A stretch of DNA of 64,000 bases from Faecalibacterium sp. I3-3-33 (GTDB lineage Bacteria; Bacillota; Clostridia; Oscillospirales; Ruminococcaceae). The position numbers and the translations under genes were made by a program. The stretch is from positions 2,666,001 through 2,730,000 of the forward strand of contig NZ_CP094469.1 in NCBI RefSeq assembly GCF_023347295.1, in the 5' to 3' direction. Positions 33,089 to 44,939 of the stretch are shown here, piece by piece. The first letter of the stretch is position 1; every line of letters starts with the position of its first letter. The notes under the pieces are model-generated. The model searched no databases, was not told the DNA's origin, and worked only from the letters and a program-made list of their open reading frames with translations.

Positions 33089-34282
33089 ATGGCAAAAGAA
33101 ATCGTGGCAATGATCCTTGCCGGTGGACGTGGCTCGCGCTTATACGCGCTGACACAAAAGACGGCAAAACCTGCGGTGTCCTTCGGCGGCAAGTACCGCA
33201 TTGTGGACTTCCCACTGTCCAACTGCGTCAACTCCGATATCGACACGGTCGGTATCGCAACGCAGTACCAGCCCCAGAAGCTGAACGAGTACATCGGTAA
33301 CGGTCAGCCTTGGGATCTGGACCGTCTGCACGGCGGTGTGCACACCCTGCCCCCTTATGAGCAGGCAAACGGCACCGACTGGTACAAGGGCACCGCAAAC
33401 GCCATCTACCAGAATATCGGCTTCATCGACAGCTATAATCCCGAATACGTCATCATCCTGTCCGGCGACCAGATCTGCAAGCAGGACTACGCCGACTTCC
33501 TGCGCTTCCACAAGGAAAAGGGCGCAGAGTTCTCTGTGGCCGTTATGGAAGTGGACTGGAAGGAAGCTTCCCGCTTCGGCCTGATGGTGGCGGACGAGAA
33601 CGACCGCATCACCGAGTTCCAAGAAAAGCCCCCGGTGCCCAAGTCCAATCTGGCATCCATGGGCATCTATATCTTCAACTGGGATGTGCTCAAGAAGTAT
33701 CTGATCGAGGACGAGGCCGACCCCAACTCCAAGAACGATTTCGGCATGAACATCATCCCCGCCCTGCTGCGTGATGGCCGCAAGATGTACGCCTACCGCT
33801 TTGCCGGTTACTGGCGCGACGTCGGCACCATCGACAGCCTGTGGGAAGCCAACATGGAAGTGCTGGACCCCGAGAACTCCGGCATTGATATCTTTGATAA
33901 GACTTGGAAGATCTACAGCCGCAACCCCGTGCTGCCCGCCCAGAAGATCGGCGAGCGCGCTGTTGTGCAGGACTCCCTCATCACCGAGGGCTGCAAGATC
34001 TACGGCAACGTCAAGCACTCTGTCCTGAGCGCGGGCGTTGTTGTGGAAGAGGGCGCTACCGTTGAGGACGCCGTGCTGATGGACGGTGTCGTGGTCAAGG
34101 CAGGTGCCGTGGTCAAGCGCTGCATCCTTGCTGAGGACGTTGTTGTGGGCGCAGGTGCAAAGGTCGGCGGCGAGGGCGCAATTGCCCACGTTGGCACCGG
34201 TCTGACCATCGGCGCAGGCGCTACCGTCAAGGAGGGCGCAAAAGTGTTTGAATCCGTCAAGGAGGGTGTGGAAGTATGCTGA
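33089..34282 (+). CDS. glgC: Glucose-1-phosphate adenylyltransferase, catalytic subunit
   Basis: The 397-residue enzyme makes ADP-glucose for glycogen. The nucleotide loop [28 protein letters not shown] motif (about residues 8-30) is intact, followed by [17 protein letters not shown], and the glucose-1-phosphate region [11 protein letters not shown] and the [16 protein letters not shown] segment are present. A left-handed beta-helix forms the C-terminus. It is 86 bases after glgB, and its last codons overlap the glgD start by seven bases. Confidence 0.96.
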   Translation: MAKEIVAMILAGGRGSRLYALTQKTAKPAVSFGGKYRIVDFPLSNCVNSDIDTVGIATQYQPQKLNEYIGNGQPWDLDRLHGGVHTLPPYEQANGTDWYKGTANAIYQNIGFIDSYNPEYVIILSGDQICKQDYADFLRFHKEKGAEFSVAVMEVDWKEASRFGLMVADENDRITEFQEKPPVPKSNLASMGIYIFNWDVLKKYLIEDEADPNSKNDFGMNIIPALLRDGRKMYAYRFAGYWRDVGTIDSLWEANMEVLDPENSGIDIFDKTWKIYSRNPVLPAQKIGERAVVQDSLITEGCKIYGNVKHSVLSAGVVVEEGATVEDAVLMDGVVVKAGAVVKRCILAEDVVVGAGAKVGGEGAIAHVGTGLTIGAGATVKEGAKVFESVKEGVEVC

Positions 34283-35403
34283 GACAGAACACCAATGCGT
34301 TGGGTATCATTTTCCCCAACAGCTATGACAATACCGTTCCCGAGCTGGTGACCGAGCGCGCAATGGCCTCGATCCCCTTTGCGGGCCGTTACCGCATGGT
34401 AGACTTTGTGCTGTCCAGCATGGCCAACTGCGGCATTTCCAACGTTTCCATCGTGGTGCGTAAGAACTACCACTCCCTGATGGATCATCTGGGCACCGGC
34501 CGCGAGTGGGATATGGCCCGCCGTCACGGCGGCCTGAACATCGTGCCTCCCTTTGCAGAAAAGGGCGTGCGCATCTACTCCGGCCGTGTGGAGGCTTTGG
34601 GCTCCATTCTGAGCTTCCTCGAGCACCAGAAGGAGAAGTATGTGGTCATGAGCGATGCCAACATCGCCGTCAACTACGACTTCAACGCCCTGCTGGCTGC
34701 CCATCAGGCCAGCGGTGCCGATGTGACCGTGGCTTACCAGAAGACCGAGATCCCCGAGGGCCGCAAGAACGACAACTACACCCTGACCATTGATTCCGAT
34801 GGCCGCGTGACCGAGCTGCTGTTCAACGACTACCGCTCCGGCGTGCAGAATCTGGATCTGAACATCTATGTGCTGGAGCGCGAGACCCTAATCAAGCTGG
34901 TCAAGGACGCCACCGCCCGTGGTCTGATCTACTTCGAGCGCGACATTCTGGCACACAACGTCAACATCCTGAACATCCACGCTCTGGAGTACACTGGCTA
35001 TGTCGCCCATATCTGCGACATGAAGAGCTACTTTGACGAGAACCTGAAGCTGATCGATGACCGCAATCTGGAAGCGCTGTTCCCCAAGGGCAGCCCCATC
35101 TACACCAAGATCCGTGATGATAACCCCACCCGTTACGTCACCGGTTCCAAGGTCGTGGATTCCATTCTGGCTGATGGCTGCGTCATCGAGGGCACCGTGG
35201 AGAACTGCGTGCTCTTCCGCGGCGTCAAGGTCAAGAAGGGTGCCGTGGTCAAGAACTGTGTCCTGATGCAGGATACCGTGGTCGAGCCCAACGTGGAGTT
35301 GGACTGCGTTGTCACCGATAAGAACGTGAAGATCACCGCCGGCAAAAAGCTGTCCGGCACCGAGAGCTTCCCGGTCTACGTTCAGAAGAATCACACCGTC
35401 TGA
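34276..35403 (+). CDS. glgD: Glucose-1-phosphate adenylyltransferase, regulatory subunit
   Basis: The 375-residue paralogue of GlgC has the same fold, with [19 protein letters not shown] and the C-terminal beta-helix ([18 protein letters not shown]). The N-terminal GGxGxRL catalytic loop is replaced by IIFPNSYD, so it should be a non-catalytic partner that tunes GlgC, as known for Firmicutes GlgCD. It is translationally coupled to glgC. Confidence 0.94.
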   Translation: MLRQNTNALGIIFPNSYDNTVPELVTERAMASIPFAGRYRMVDFVLSSMANCGISNVSIVVRKNYHSLMDHLGTGREWDMARRHGGLNIVPPFAEKGVRIYSGRVEALGSILSFLEHQKEKYVVMSDANIAVNYDFNALLAAHQASGADVTVAYQKTEIPEGRKNDNYTLTIDSDGRVTELLFNDYRSGVQNLDLNIYVLERETLIKLVKDATARGLIYFERDILAHNVNILNIHALEYTGYVAHICDMKSYFDENLKLIDDRNLEALFPKGSPIYTKIRDDNPTRYVTGSKVVDSILADGCVIEGTVENCVLFRGVKVKKGAVVKNCVLMQDTVVEPNVELDCVVTDKNVKITAGKKLSGTESFPVYVQKNHTV

Positions 35404-35441
35404 TCGATGCAATATCCATAGGGGCGGCTTCCTCCCCGGTA

Positions 35442-35482
35442 GCCCCTCTTGAGAGGGGCGGGGGCACCTGTGTGCCCCCGCC
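35442..35482 (+). promoter_or_regulatory. Overlapping hairpins between glgD and glgA (candidate attenuator)
   Basis: GCCCCTCT/AGAGGGGC (35442-35459) and GGCGGGGGCAC/GTGCCCCCGCC (35457-35482) share the bases 35457-35459, so they compete. The second is followed by TGCTCTTTTG. This may lower or control glgA expression relative to the upstream genes. Confidence 0.5.
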
Positions 35483-35568
35483 TGCTCTTTTGTATGCATG
35501 GTTCGCGCCGCTTTTCACGGCGGCGGGGAGCGCGAACATCTGCCTGTATCATGGAAGGAGCGAATCCT

Positions 35569-36987
35569 ATGAAGATCCTGTATGCTGCTTCGGAAGCCAA
35601 TCCCTTTGCCAAATCCGGCGGTCTGGCCGATGTGGCAGGTGCCCTGCCCAAAGCGCTGGTCAAGGACGGCGTGGACGCCCGCGTCATCATGCCCCTGTAC
35701 GGCGATTTGAAGTTCCGCGATAAGCTGGAATACGTTACCAACTACTCCGTGCCTGTGGGCTGGCGCAGCCAGTACTGCGGCCTGTTCAAGGCCGATGTGG
35801 ACGGCGTGACCTACTACTTCCTGGACAACGAGTATTACTTCAAGCGCCGCGGCCTGTACGGCTTCTACGATGACGGCGAGCGCTTCGCCTTCTTCTCCCG
35901 CGCCGTGCTGGAGACTTTGTTCTACATCGACTTCACCCCCGATATCATCAACTGCAACGACTGGCAGACCGCTCTGGTGCCGGTGTACCTGAACCTGTAC
36001 TATCGTCATCTGGACAAGTTCAACCGCATCAAGACCGTGTTCACCATCCACAACATCGCCTATCAGGGCAAGTACGGCACCGATATTCTGGAGGACACCT
36101 GCGGCATCGGCCACCGGGACCAGCATATCGTGGAGTACGACGGCTGCGCCAACTTCATGAAGGGCGCTTTCGAGACCGCCGACAAGATCACCACCGTCAG
36201 CCCCACCTACGCACAGGAGATTTTAGACCCGTGGTTCAGCTACGGTCTGGACGCTCTGCTGCGTGAGAAGCAGTACAAGCTGTGCGGCATCCTGAACGGC
36301 ATTGACATGGACGCCAACGACCCCGCCACCGACAAGAACATCCCCTTCAATTACAGCATCAAGACCTTTGAGACCGGCAAGGCCAAGTGCAAGGAAGCTT
36401 TGCAGGACAGGTTTGGTCTGAACAAAGACGGCAGCCCCGTCTTTGGCATGGTCAGCCGCATGGTGGGCATGAAGGGCTTTGATCTGGTGCAGAGCATCGC
36501 TGACGGTCTGGTGGACCGCGGCATCCAGCTGGTCATTCTGGGCAGCGGCGAGAGCCAGTACGAGAACTTCTTCTCTGACCTGTGCGGCCGTCACCCGGGC
36601 CGCGTGGGCACCTACATCGGCTTTGAGCCCAAGCTCTCGCAGGAGATCTACGCCGGTGCAGACGCCTTCATCATGCCCTCCAAGAGCGAGCCCTGCGGTC
36701 TGGCACAGATGGTGGCCTGCCGCTACGGCACACCTCCCATCGTCCGCGAGACCGGCGGTCTGCGCGACTCCATCCACGACAGCACCATGGGTGACGGCAA
36801 CGGCTTTACCTTTGCCGGTTACAACGCCCACGAGCTGTACGTAGCCTGCTGCAACGCACAGGATGCCTACAACAACAAGGAAAACTGGAAGAACCTCGTG
36901 CGTCACTGCATGGAGTGCGATTTCAGCTGGGACGTTTCCGCCAAGAGCTACGAGGGTCTGTATAACGAGACCGCAAACCTCTGGTAA
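35569..36987 (+). CDS. glgA: Glycogen synthase
   Basis: The 472-residue GT5 enzyme extends alpha-1,4-glucan from ADP-glucose. The start MKILYAASEANPFAKSGGLADV carries the ADP-glucose binding Lys-x-Gly-Gly motif, and the C-terminal half has MVSRMVGMKGFDLV and the Glu motif MPSKSEPCGLAQMVACRYG. ATG 35569 has GAAGGAG upstream; the longer open frame to the left reads through the intergenic hairpins and is not used. It is the last glg gene. Confidence 0.95.
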   Translation: MKILYAASEANPFAKSGGLADVAGALPKALVKDGVDARVIMPLYGDLKFRDKLEYVTNYSVPVGWRSQYCGLFKADVDGVTYYFLDNEYYFKRRGLYGFYDDGERFAFFSRAVLETLFYIDFTPDIINCNDWQTALVPVYLNLYYRHLDKFNRIKTVFTIHNIAYQGKYGTDILEDTCGIGHRDQHIVEYDGCANFMKGAFETADKITTVSPTYAQEILDPWFSYGLDALLREKQYKLCGILNGIDMDANDPATDKNIPFNYSIKTFETGKAKCKEALQDRFGLNKDGSPVFGMVSRMVGMKGFDLVQSIADGLVDRGIQLVILGSGESQYENFFSDLCGRHPGRVGTYIGFEPKLSQEIYAGADAFIMPSKSEPCGLAQMVACRYGTPPIVRETGGLRDSIHDSTMGDGNGFTFAGYNAHELYVACCNAQDAYNNKENWKNLVRHCMECDFSWDVSAKSYEGLYNETANLW

Positions 36988-37012
36988 GCGCCTGAATCCC
37001 AAAGCACCCGCC

Positions 37013-37048
37013 GGGGCTGCCGCACAAACGTGCGGCAGCCCCTTTTTT
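37013..37048 (+). terminator. Terminator of the glycogen operon
   Basis: GGGGCTGCCGCAC and its exact complement enclose AAAC, followed by TTTTTT. Confidence 0.95.
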
Positions 37049-37203
37049 GCTTCTTTTTCCGCTTTTTTACACTCTGCACAAACTTTTCCGCAAAGTTTGT
37101 GCAATGATGTGCCCACAGGCGCACAATGTGTGTTATAGGCGCACATTTATGGAATCAGTCTTAACAAACTATGAAATTTTACTATATTTCGGTGGAGAAT
37201 TGA

Positions 37204-37232
37204 TTGCAATATCCGACGCTTTGAAGTATACT
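37204..37232 (+). promoter_or_regulatory. Promoter of the ATP synthase operon
   Basis: TTGCAA and TATACT are 17 bases apart. The region before it (37076-37104) holds a hairpin of TGCACAAACTTT with AAAGTTTGTGCA. Confidence 0.6.
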
Positions 37233-37326
37233 GAGGGCATAGACTTTTTGGCTGCCTGTCCGTCTCTGGCATTTTTTCCAAATGCTGGAATGCGGGCGGC
37301 ACCCGCAGAAAGGAGCGGCGCAGAAC

Positions 37327-37587
37327 TTGAAGGGCTGGTACAAGGCTTTGGAAGATCTGGTCTGGCTGACCCAGCTGGGGCTGAATATGCTGCTGCCGCT
37401 GGTGCTCTGCCTTGCCGGGTGCTGGTGGGCTGTGGAGCACTGGGGCTGGCCGGAATGGCTGTTTTTGCCCGCTGTGGGTCTGGGGCTTGCCGCCGGGGCG
37501 CAGAACTTCTGGGTGTTCTGCAAGGAACGGCTGGAACGCTCCAAACACGAAAAAAATCATCGGGTGGGCTTTAACTCCCACCAGTAA
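37327..37587 (+). CDS. Small membrane protein, AtpZ/AtpI-like, first gene of the atp operon
   Basis: The 86-residue protein has two membrane helices (about residues 17-36 and 40-58), then a basic tail with FWVFCKERLERSKHEK. Proteins of this type (AtpZ, AtpQ) precede atpI in many Firmicutes and may help Mg or assembly. Start TTG 37327 is preferred because AGGAG lies 11 bases before; ATG 37282 has no ribosome site. Confidence 0.65.
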   Translation: MKGWYKALEDLVWLTQLGLNMLLPLVLCLAGCWWAVEHWGWPEWLFLPAVGLGLAAGAQNFWVFCKERLERSKHEKNHRVGFNSHQ

Positions 37588-37602
37588 TGGAGGTCCGTTT
37601 TT

Positions 37603-38106
37603 ATGAAATTGCAGCCGGAATCCAAAAAGGAGCTGCTGCGCATCGCCTGCGGCGTGTCCTTATGCACCGCCGTGATGTGGGTGGTGTTTGCAGCGCTGCA
37701 TCTGGTGGGCTGGGTGGTCTTTGACTACCGGGTGCTGCTGGGCGGCATCATCGGCGCACTGGTGGCTATCGGCAACTTTGCCGGCATCTGCTTCGTGGTG
37801 CAGAAGGTCATTGACGAGCCGGACGAAAAAAAGCGTAAAGCGCAGCTGCAGATATCCTATAATACAAGGATGCTGCTGCAGGCGCTGTGGATCATCATAG
37901 CCATTGCGGCTCCCTGCTTCCAAGCGTTTGCGGGCGTTCTGCCGCTGCTGTTCCCCAGAGTTACGATCTATTATCTCCAGATAACCGGGAAGTACAAGCC
38001 GCTCACGCCCCCGCAGGAGCCGGTGGACATCGCTGTGGAAGATGACCCCGCCCCCGCCGAGGAGTCTGCGGTGCAGCCCCGTGACGAAGGGGGTGAACAA
38101 GAATAA
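37603..38106 (+). CDS. atpI: ATP synthase subunit I-like membrane protein
   Basis: The 167-residue protein has four membrane segments and ends in an acidic tail. The length, helix pattern and position directly before atpB fit AtpI, which helps assemble the c ring. Sequence similarity to AtpI is weak in this family, so the call rests mostly on position. The stop codon is directly followed by the atpB start. Confidence 0.75.
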   Translation: MKLQPESKKELLRIACGVSLCTAVMWVVFAALHLVGWVVFDYRVLLGGIIGALVAIGNFAGICFVVQKVIDEPDEKKRKAQLQISYNTRMLLQALWIIIAIAAPCFQAFAGVLPLLFPRVTIYYLQITGKYKPLTPPQEPVDIAVEDDPAPAEESAVQPRDEGGEQE

Positions 38107-38850
38107 ATGGAACTGAACGGCGCAAAGATCCTGTATACCATCCACACCAATATCCCCCTGCTGGGTGATTTTAAAATTACCCAGACCTTGGTAAGCACTT
38201 GGATCGTCATGGCGCTGCTCTCGGGTTTTGCCATCTGGCTGGGGCACGACCTCAAGCTGGAAAATGTGTCCAAACGACAGGCCGCAGCCGAGTTCATCGT
38301 AACGCGGCTGGAACAGTTCGTGCACGACAACATGGGCTTCCACTTCGATCAGTATATCCCCCTGGTCGGTGCTATTTTTGCACTGAGCATCGGGTGCAAC
38401 CTGATCAGCGTCGTCGGCCTGTGGAGCCCCACGGCCGACCTGAACACCGAGGCAGCGTGGGCCATCGTGGTGTTTGTTCTGATCATGTACTACAAGATCA
38501 AAACGAACGGCATTCTGGCCTACCTCAAGGGTCTGCTCGATCCGATCTTTATCATGGCACCCATCAATGTGCTGTCAGAGATCTCTACCCCTGTCAGCAT
38601 GGCGTTCCGTCACTTCGGCAACATCCTGTCCGGTACGGTCATCTCCACACTGCTGTACTGGGCACTGGCAAGCCTGAGCCACGTCATCTTTGGCTGGCTG
38701 CCGGGCTTCCTGAGTCAGATCCAGCTGTTCCAGATCGGCATCCCGGCCTTTACCGGCCTGTATTTCGACTGGTTCGGCGGCTGCATTCAGGCGTTCATCT
38801 TCTGTACCCTGACCACAATCTTCATCAAACGTGCTGCCGGTGAGGACTAA
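38107..38850 (+). CDS. atpB: F1Fo ATP synthase subunit a
   Basis: The 247-residue membrane subunit forms the ion half-channels. PVSMAFRHFGNILSGTVIS holds the essential Arg (FRHFGN) facing the c-ring carboxylate, and the last helix has YFDWFGGCIQAFIFCTLTTIFI. It starts with no gap after the preceding stop (TAAATG), so it is coupled with atpI. Confidence 0.95.
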   Translation: MELNGAKILYTIHTNIPLLGDFKITQTLVSTWIVMALLSGFAIWLGHDLKLENVSKRQAAAEFIVTRLEQFVHDNMGFHFDQYIPLVGAIFALSIGCNLISVVGLWSPTADLNTEAAWAIVVFVLIMYYKIKTNGILAYLKGLLDPIFIMAPINVLSEISTPVSMAFRHFGNILSGTVISTLLYWALASLSHVIFGWLPGFLSQIQLFQIGIPAFTGLYFDWFGGCIQAFIFCTLTTIFIKRAAGED

Positions 38851-39183
<333 letters not shown>

Positions 39184-39220
39184 GCCTCCCGATCCGAAAA
39201 AATAACGAAAGGAGACGCTT

Positions 39221-39727
39221 ATGGAACTGTATCAGGCGTTGATCACGCTGGATGGCTGGACCTTTCTGGCCCAGATCTGCAACCTGATGATCCAGCTGGT
39301 CATCTTCAAAAAGTTCCTGCTGAAGCCGATCAAACAGGTGATCGCCGACCGCAAGGCCAAGGCCGACAGCGAGATCGCGGATGCACAGAAACTGCGCACC
39401 GAGGCCGAGGCCATGAAGGCGGAGTACGAGCAGAACCTGCAGAACGCCCGCACCGAGGCCAACCAGATCGTAGCTACGGCGCAAAAGACCGCCACCGCCC
39501 GCTCGGAAGAGATCGTGGGCGAGGCCCGCGCACAGGCTGCTGCGCTGAAGCAGAAGGCCGAGGCTGACATTGCGCAGGAGCGCAAGAAGGCCGTGAACGA
39601 GGTCAAGGACGAGATCGGCGGCATTGCCATGGAGATCGCATCCAAGGTGGTGGAGCGCGAGATCAGCGAGAAGGACCACAAGGACCTGATCGACGAATTT
39701 ATCAAAAACGTGGGTGAAGCATCATGA
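39221..39727 (+). CDS. atpF: F1Fo ATP synthase subunit b
   Basis: The 168-residue protein has an N-terminal membrane helix (FLAQICNLMIQLVIFKKFL) and then a long charged helix (KADSEIADAQKLRTEAEAMK and on) for the peripheral stalk. AAAGGAG is eight bases before the ATG and the stop overlaps atpH by four bases. Confidence 0.93.
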   Translation: MELYQALITLDGWTFLAQICNLMIQLVIFKKFLLKPIKQVIADRKAKADSEIADAQKLRTEAEAMKAEYEQNLQNARTEANQIVATAQKTATARSEEIVGEARAQAAALKQKAEADIAQERKKAVNEVKDEIGGIAMEIASKVVEREISEKDHKDLIDEFIKNVGEAS

Positions 39728-40263
39728 CCGAAACTGCAAAGATGTACGGCGGCAGTCTGTACGATCTGGCGGCAGAGGAAGGGCTGGAGACCCGCATTCT
39801 GGGCGAACTTGACGAGGTGCAACAGCTTCTCAAGCAAAACCCGGACTACCTGCGGCTGCTCAGCACCCCCAGCATCCCCAAAAAGGAGCGCTGCGGCCTG
39901 CTGGACGAAGCCCTGCGCGGGCAGGTCCACCTCTATGTGCTGAACTTTTTAAAGATCCTGTGCGAGAAGGGCACCCTGCGGGAGCTGTCCGGCTGCGCAC
40001 GGGCTTACCGCATCCGCTACAATCAGGCGCACGGCATTCTGGAAGCCACAGCCATCTCGGCTGTCCCGCTGACAGAGCAGCAGCGCGCGGCGCTGCACGC
40101 CAAGCTGGAAAGCCTGACCGGCAAGACCATCGACCTTAAAACCAAGGTGGACGCCAAGGTGCTGGGCGGTATCCGGCTGGATATCGAGGGCACCGAGCTG
40201 GACGGCACCGTCCAGAACCGCCTTGCCTCCCTGCGCCGGGATATTGCGGCGGTCACTTTGTAA
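39724..40263 (+). CDS. atpH: F1Fo ATP synthase subunit delta
   Basis: The 179-residue protein has the helical N-domain and C-terminal VLGGIRLDIEGTELDGTVQNRLASLRRDI, the typical delta/OSCP ending. It links the b stalk to the top of F1. It is coupled to atpF by ATGA overlap. Confidence 0.94.
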   Translation: MTETAKMYGGSLYDLAAEEGLETRILGELDEVQQLLKQNPDYLRLLSTPSIPKKERCGLLDEALRGQVHLYVLNFLKILCEKGTLRELSGCARAYRIRYNQAHGILEATAISAVPLTEQQRAALHAKLESLTGKTIDLKTKVDAKVLGGIRLDIEGTELDGTVQNRLASLRRDIAAVTL

Positions 40264-40353
40264 CTTTTCCCCTGCCCTTTGCAAACGGGGCAGAGCACAG
40301 AACGAATTTCCACCCGAAATGACTATTATGAATTGAGTGGTGAACAAACAAAG

Positions 40354-41874
40354 ATGCAACTGAAACCTGAAGAGATCTCCAAGATCATCCGTGCGCAGAT
40401 CAAGCATTACGAAAATGCCATCGAGCAGAGCGAGACCGGCACGGTCATTATGGTGGGCGATGGCATCGCCCGGGCCAGCGGTCTGGAAAAGTGCATGGCA
40501 GGCGAGCTGCTCCAGTTTGACAACGGCGAATACGGTATGGCCCAGAACCTTGAGGAAAATACCGTTTCCATCGTGCTGCTGGGCTCGGATGCCGGCATCA
40601 AAGAAGGCAGCATCGTCAAGCGCACCGGCAAGGTAGTCTCCGTGCCGGTGGGCGATGCCATGATCGGCCGCGTGGTCAACGCACTGGGTCAGCCCATCGA
40701 CGGCGCAGGCCCCATTGAGACCACCGAATACCGCGCCATCGAGAGCCGCGCGCCCGGCATCATCGAGCGCCAGCCCGTCAAGGAACCGCTGCAGACCGGT
40801 ATCAAGGCTATCGACTCCATGATCCCCATCGGACGTGGCCAGCGCGAGCTGATCATCGGTGACCGCCAGACCGGCAAGACCACCATCGCTTCCGATACCA
40901 TCATCAACCAGAAGGGCAAGGACGTTATCTGCATTTACGTTGCCATCGGTCAGAAGCGCTCTACCGTGGCAAACCTTGTGCAGAGCCTGACCGAAGCCGG
41001 TGCCATGGGCTACACCATCGTGGTGTCCGCTACCGCCTCCGAGCTGTCTCCCCTGCAGTATATCGCCCCCTACTCCGGCTGCGCCATGGGCGAATACTTC
41101 ATGCAGCAGGGCAAGCACGTCCTCATCATCTACGATGACCTTTCCAAGCACGCTGTGGCTTACCGTGCCCTGTCGCTGCTAATCCGCCGTCCCCCGGGAC
41201 GCGAGGCTTACCCCGGCGATGTTTTCTATCTGCACTCCCGTCTGCTGGAGCGCGCTGCCAAGCTTTCCAACGAGCTGGGCGGCGGCAGCCTGACGGCTCT
41301 GCCTATCATCGAGACGCAGGCGGGCGATGTTTCCGCCTACATCCCCACCAACGTCATCTCCATCACCGATGGTCAGATCTTCCTGGAGACCGAGCTGTTC
41401 CACTCCGGCGTTATGCCGGCAGTCAACCCCGGTATTTCGGTGTCCCGTGTCGGCGGCAACGCTCAGATCAAGGCCATGAAGAAGGTGGCAGGCACCCTGA
41501 AGCTGATCTACTCCCAGTACCGCGAGCTGCAGTCCTTTGCACAGTTCGGCTCTGATCTGGACGCCGACACCAAGGCACGTCTGGCACAGGGCGAGCGCAT
41601 CGTGGAGGTGCTCAAGCAGAACCGCTCCGCGCCCGTACCTGTGGAAAAGCAGGTCGCCATCCTGTACGCCACCATCCATGACTACCTTGTCAACGTCAAG
41701 GTGCCGGATGTGGCAGAGTACGAGAAGAGCCTGTACGAGTATCTGGACAACGATGCCGCCGGGGCTGCCGTGATGGACACCATCCGCACCACCGGCAATC
41801 TGGATAAGGACACCGAGGAGCAGCTCAAAGCCGTGCTGACCCGGTATACCGAAAGCTTTGTCAAGGCGCATTAA
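40354..41874 (+). CDS. atpA: F1Fo ATP synthase subunit alpha
   Basis: The start [13 protein letters not shown] gives 506 residues. Walker A is GDRQTGKT (about 169-176), with the alpha signature [27 protein letters not shown] segment and [19 protein letters not shown]. It carries the non-catalytic nucleotide sites. The open frame extends 75 bases upstream to 40279 without a ribosome site, so I used ATG 40354. Confidence 0.96.
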   Translation: MQLKPEEISKIIRAQIKHYENAIEQSETGTVIMVGDGIARASGLEKCMAGELLQFDNGEYGMAQNLEENTVSIVLLGSDAGIKEGSIVKRTGKVVSVPVGDAMIGRVVNALGQPIDGAGPIETTEYRAIESRAPGIIERQPVKEPLQTGIKAIDSMIPIGRGQRELIIGDRQTGKTTIASDTIINQKGKDVICIYVAIGQKRSTVANLVQSLTEAGAMGYTIVVSATASELSPLQYIAPYSGCAMGEYFMQQGKHVLIIYDDLSKHAVAYRALSLLIRRPPGREAYPGDVFYLHSRLLERAAKLSNELGGGSLTALPIIETQAGDVSAYIPTNVISITDGQIFLETELFHSGVMPAVNPGISVSRVGGNAQIKAMKKVAGTLKLIYSQYRELQSFAQFGSDLDADTKARLAQGERIVEVLKQNRSAPVPVEKQVAILYATIHDYLVNVKVPDVAEYEKSLYEYLDNDAAGAAVMDTIRTTGNLDKDTEEQLKAVLTRYTESFVKAH

Positions 41875-41893
41875 AGGGAAGGAGGCGTAACGC

Positions 41894-42742
41894 ATGGCTG
41901 GTTCCATGAAGGACATCAAGCTGCGCATCAAAAGCGTAGAGAGCACCATGCAGATCACCAAGGCCATGGAGCTGGTGGCTTCCTCCAAAATGCGCCGTGC
42001 CAAGGAGCGGGTCGAGCACAGCCGACCCTATTTTGAAACGCTGTACAAGACCCTGACCGAGATCGCGGCAGCGGACCCCCGGGCCCGCAACCCCTACCTG
42101 CGCCGCAGCGAGATCAAGCGCACGCTGCTGGTGGTCATTGCCGGTGACCGCGGCCTTGCCGGCGGTTACAACGCCAACGTGCTCAAGCTGGCCGCACAGG
42201 AAAGCGGCAACGTGGAGGTGCTGCCCATCGGCAAGCGCTCGGCAGAATATTTTGTCCACCACGAAGCCGAACTGTTCACGCAGGAGGTGCTGCTGGCCGC
42301 CGATGTATCGGTGGGACAGTGCTTCCAGCTGGCGCGCCAGATCACCGAAGGGTACCGCAAGGGCGAGTTTGACGCCGTAAAGCTCTGCTACACCCGGTTC
42401 GATTCCATGATGACCCAGACGGCAGTTTCCATCGAGGTGCTGCCGCTGGCCATGGAACCCACCGAGCAGCAGAAGGCCGAGGCGCGCCGCAGTCAGATCT
42501 TGTATAAGCCCAGCAGCGAGGAAGTATTCAGCGCGATCATCCCGGAGTATGTGGCCGGTGTCGTCTACGGTGCCGTGTGCGAGAGCGTAGCCAGCGAGCT
42601 GGCTGCCCGCCGCACCGCCATGGACGCTGCCACCAAGAACGCCGGTGAGATGATCGACCATCTCAACCTGTATTATAACCGTGCCCGTCAGGCTGCCATC
42701 ACGCAGGAGATCACCGAGATCGTGGCCGGTGCGGAGAACTAA
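41894..42742 (+). CDS. atpG: F1Fo ATP synthase subunit gamma
   Basis: The 282-residue rotor shaft begins SMKDIKLRIKSVESTMQITK and ends NRARQAAITQEITEIVAGAE, both conserved gamma ends; ITGDRGLAGG-type core appears as IAGDRGLAGGYNANV. GGAGG lies seven bases before the start. Confidence 0.95.
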   Translation: MAGSMKDIKLRIKSVESTMQITKAMELVASSKMRRAKERVEHSRPYFETLYKTLTEIAAADPRARNPYLRRSEIKRTLLVVIAGDRGLAGGYNANVLKLAAQESGNVEVLPIGKRSAEYFVHHEAELFTQEVLLAADVSVGQCFQLARQITEGYRKGEFDAVKLCYTRFDSMMTQTAVSIEVLPLAMEPTEQQKAEARRSQILYKPSSEEVFSAIIPEYVAGVVYGAVCESVASELAARRTAMDAATKNAGEMIDHLNLYYNRARQAAITQEITEIVAGAEN

Positions 42743-42795
42743 AACCCTCTCAGCCGCCTGACGGCGGCAGCTCCCCCGAAGGGGGAGCTTGAGCG
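42743..42795 (+). repeat. Half copy of the CCTCTCAG repeat inside the atp operon
   Basis: ACCCTCTCAG, a GCCGCC/GGCGGC stem and a CAGCTCCCCC/GGGGGAGC hairpin lie between atpG and atpD. The sequence equals the left half of the complete element at 60777-60899. The hairpin is strong but has no T-run, so it should allow read-through and might stabilise or cut the mRNA. Confidence 0.8.
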
Positions 42796-42822
42796 GAAAA
42801 ACCTATCAAGAAGGAGTTGTAG

Positions 42823-44220
<1,398 letters not shown>

Positions 44221-44223
44221 GCC

Positions 44224-44622
44224 ATGACGACCTTTCATCTGACGGTGGTCACGCCGGACGGCTGCGCCTTTGAAGGTCAGGCCGAGCGCATCGTCTGCCG
44301 CGCCATTGACGGCGATATCGCCATTCTGGCAAAGCACGGCGATTACTGCACGGCACTGGGCATGGGCGAGGCGCACATTGTGGATGCCGACGGTCAGCGC
44401 CGCCGTGCAGCCTGCATGGGCGGCCTGCTCAGCGTGCTGGACGGGGACGTGCGTCTGGTGGCTACCACTTGGGAATGGGCGGAGGACATCGATCAGGCGC
44501 GTGCAGAAGCTTCCAAAAAGCGCGCCGAGGAGATCCTTTCCCGCAAGAACCTGAACGACCGTGAGTACGAGCTGGCACAGGCGCGCCTCAAGCGCGCGCT
44601 GGTGCGTACCTCTGTCCGTTAA
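44224..44622 (+). CDS. atpC: F1Fo ATP synthase subunit epsilon
   Basis: The 132-residue protein has the N-terminal beta-sandwich (FHLTVVTPDGCAFEGQAERI, GDIAILAKHGDYCTAL) and the C-terminal two-helix arm (DIDQARAEASKKRAEEIL). It is three bases after atpD and ends the operon in standard order a-c-b-delta-alpha-gamma-beta-epsilon. Confidence 0.95.
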   Translation: MTTFHLTVVTPDGCAFEGQAERIVCRAIDGDIAILAKHGDYCTALGMGEAHIVDADGQRRRAACMGGLLSVLDGDVRLVATTWEWAEDIDQARAEASKKRAEEILSRKNLNDREYELAQARLKRALVRTSVR

Positions 44623-44634
44623 ACCCTGTATGCA

Positions 44635-44672
44635 AAAAGGCACCCGCAGCCGGATGGCTGTGGGTGCCTTTT
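44635..44672 (+). terminator. Terminator of the ATP synthase operon
   Basis: A 17-base stem of AAAAGGCACCCGCAGCC with its near-perfect complement (GGAT loop) is followed by TTTTGTTTTG. Confidence 0.9.
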
Positions 44673-44694
44673 GTTTTGTGATGGACGATTGGGA

Positions 44695-44796
44695 ATGCGC
44701 TCCGCTTCGCTCTGCGCATAATCAGCGGAAAAAATATTTTAAATTTCGCGTTTGTCGCGCTCTGCGGAGCGCTCCAAACGCTATTTTCACAGGAGG
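44695..44796 (+). repeat. TGCG-loop hairpin element, copy C (with upstream hairpin)
   Basis: The first hairpin is ATGCGC/GCGCAT with a 13-base loop TCCGCTTCGCTCT (44695-44719). ATCAGCGGAA and an AT spacer follow, then arms starting GCGTTTG and ending CAAACGC around TGCG (15 pairs, two mismatches), then ATTTTCACAGGAGG. It is about 70 bases after atpC, same orientation. Confidence 0.85.
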
Positions 44797-44855
44797 AGTC
44801 GTGGCGGCAAACTGCATTTGCAGCGCCGCTTTCTGCGAAAGCGCGGCGCTGCGGG

Positions 44856-44903
44856 AGAGCGCTTGCTCCCCTGGGGGAGCTGTCGCGTAGCGACTGAGGG
44901 GCT
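44856..44903 (-). repeat. Half copy of the CCCTCAG repeat family
   Basis: GCTCCCCTGGGGGAGC, then a GTCGCGTAGCGAC hairpin and CTGAGGGGC match the right end of the element at 62556-62749. Confidence 0.7.
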
Positions 44904-44939
44904 ATAAATGGAGAAGCGAAAAAAGCGTTAAAGCGATAG

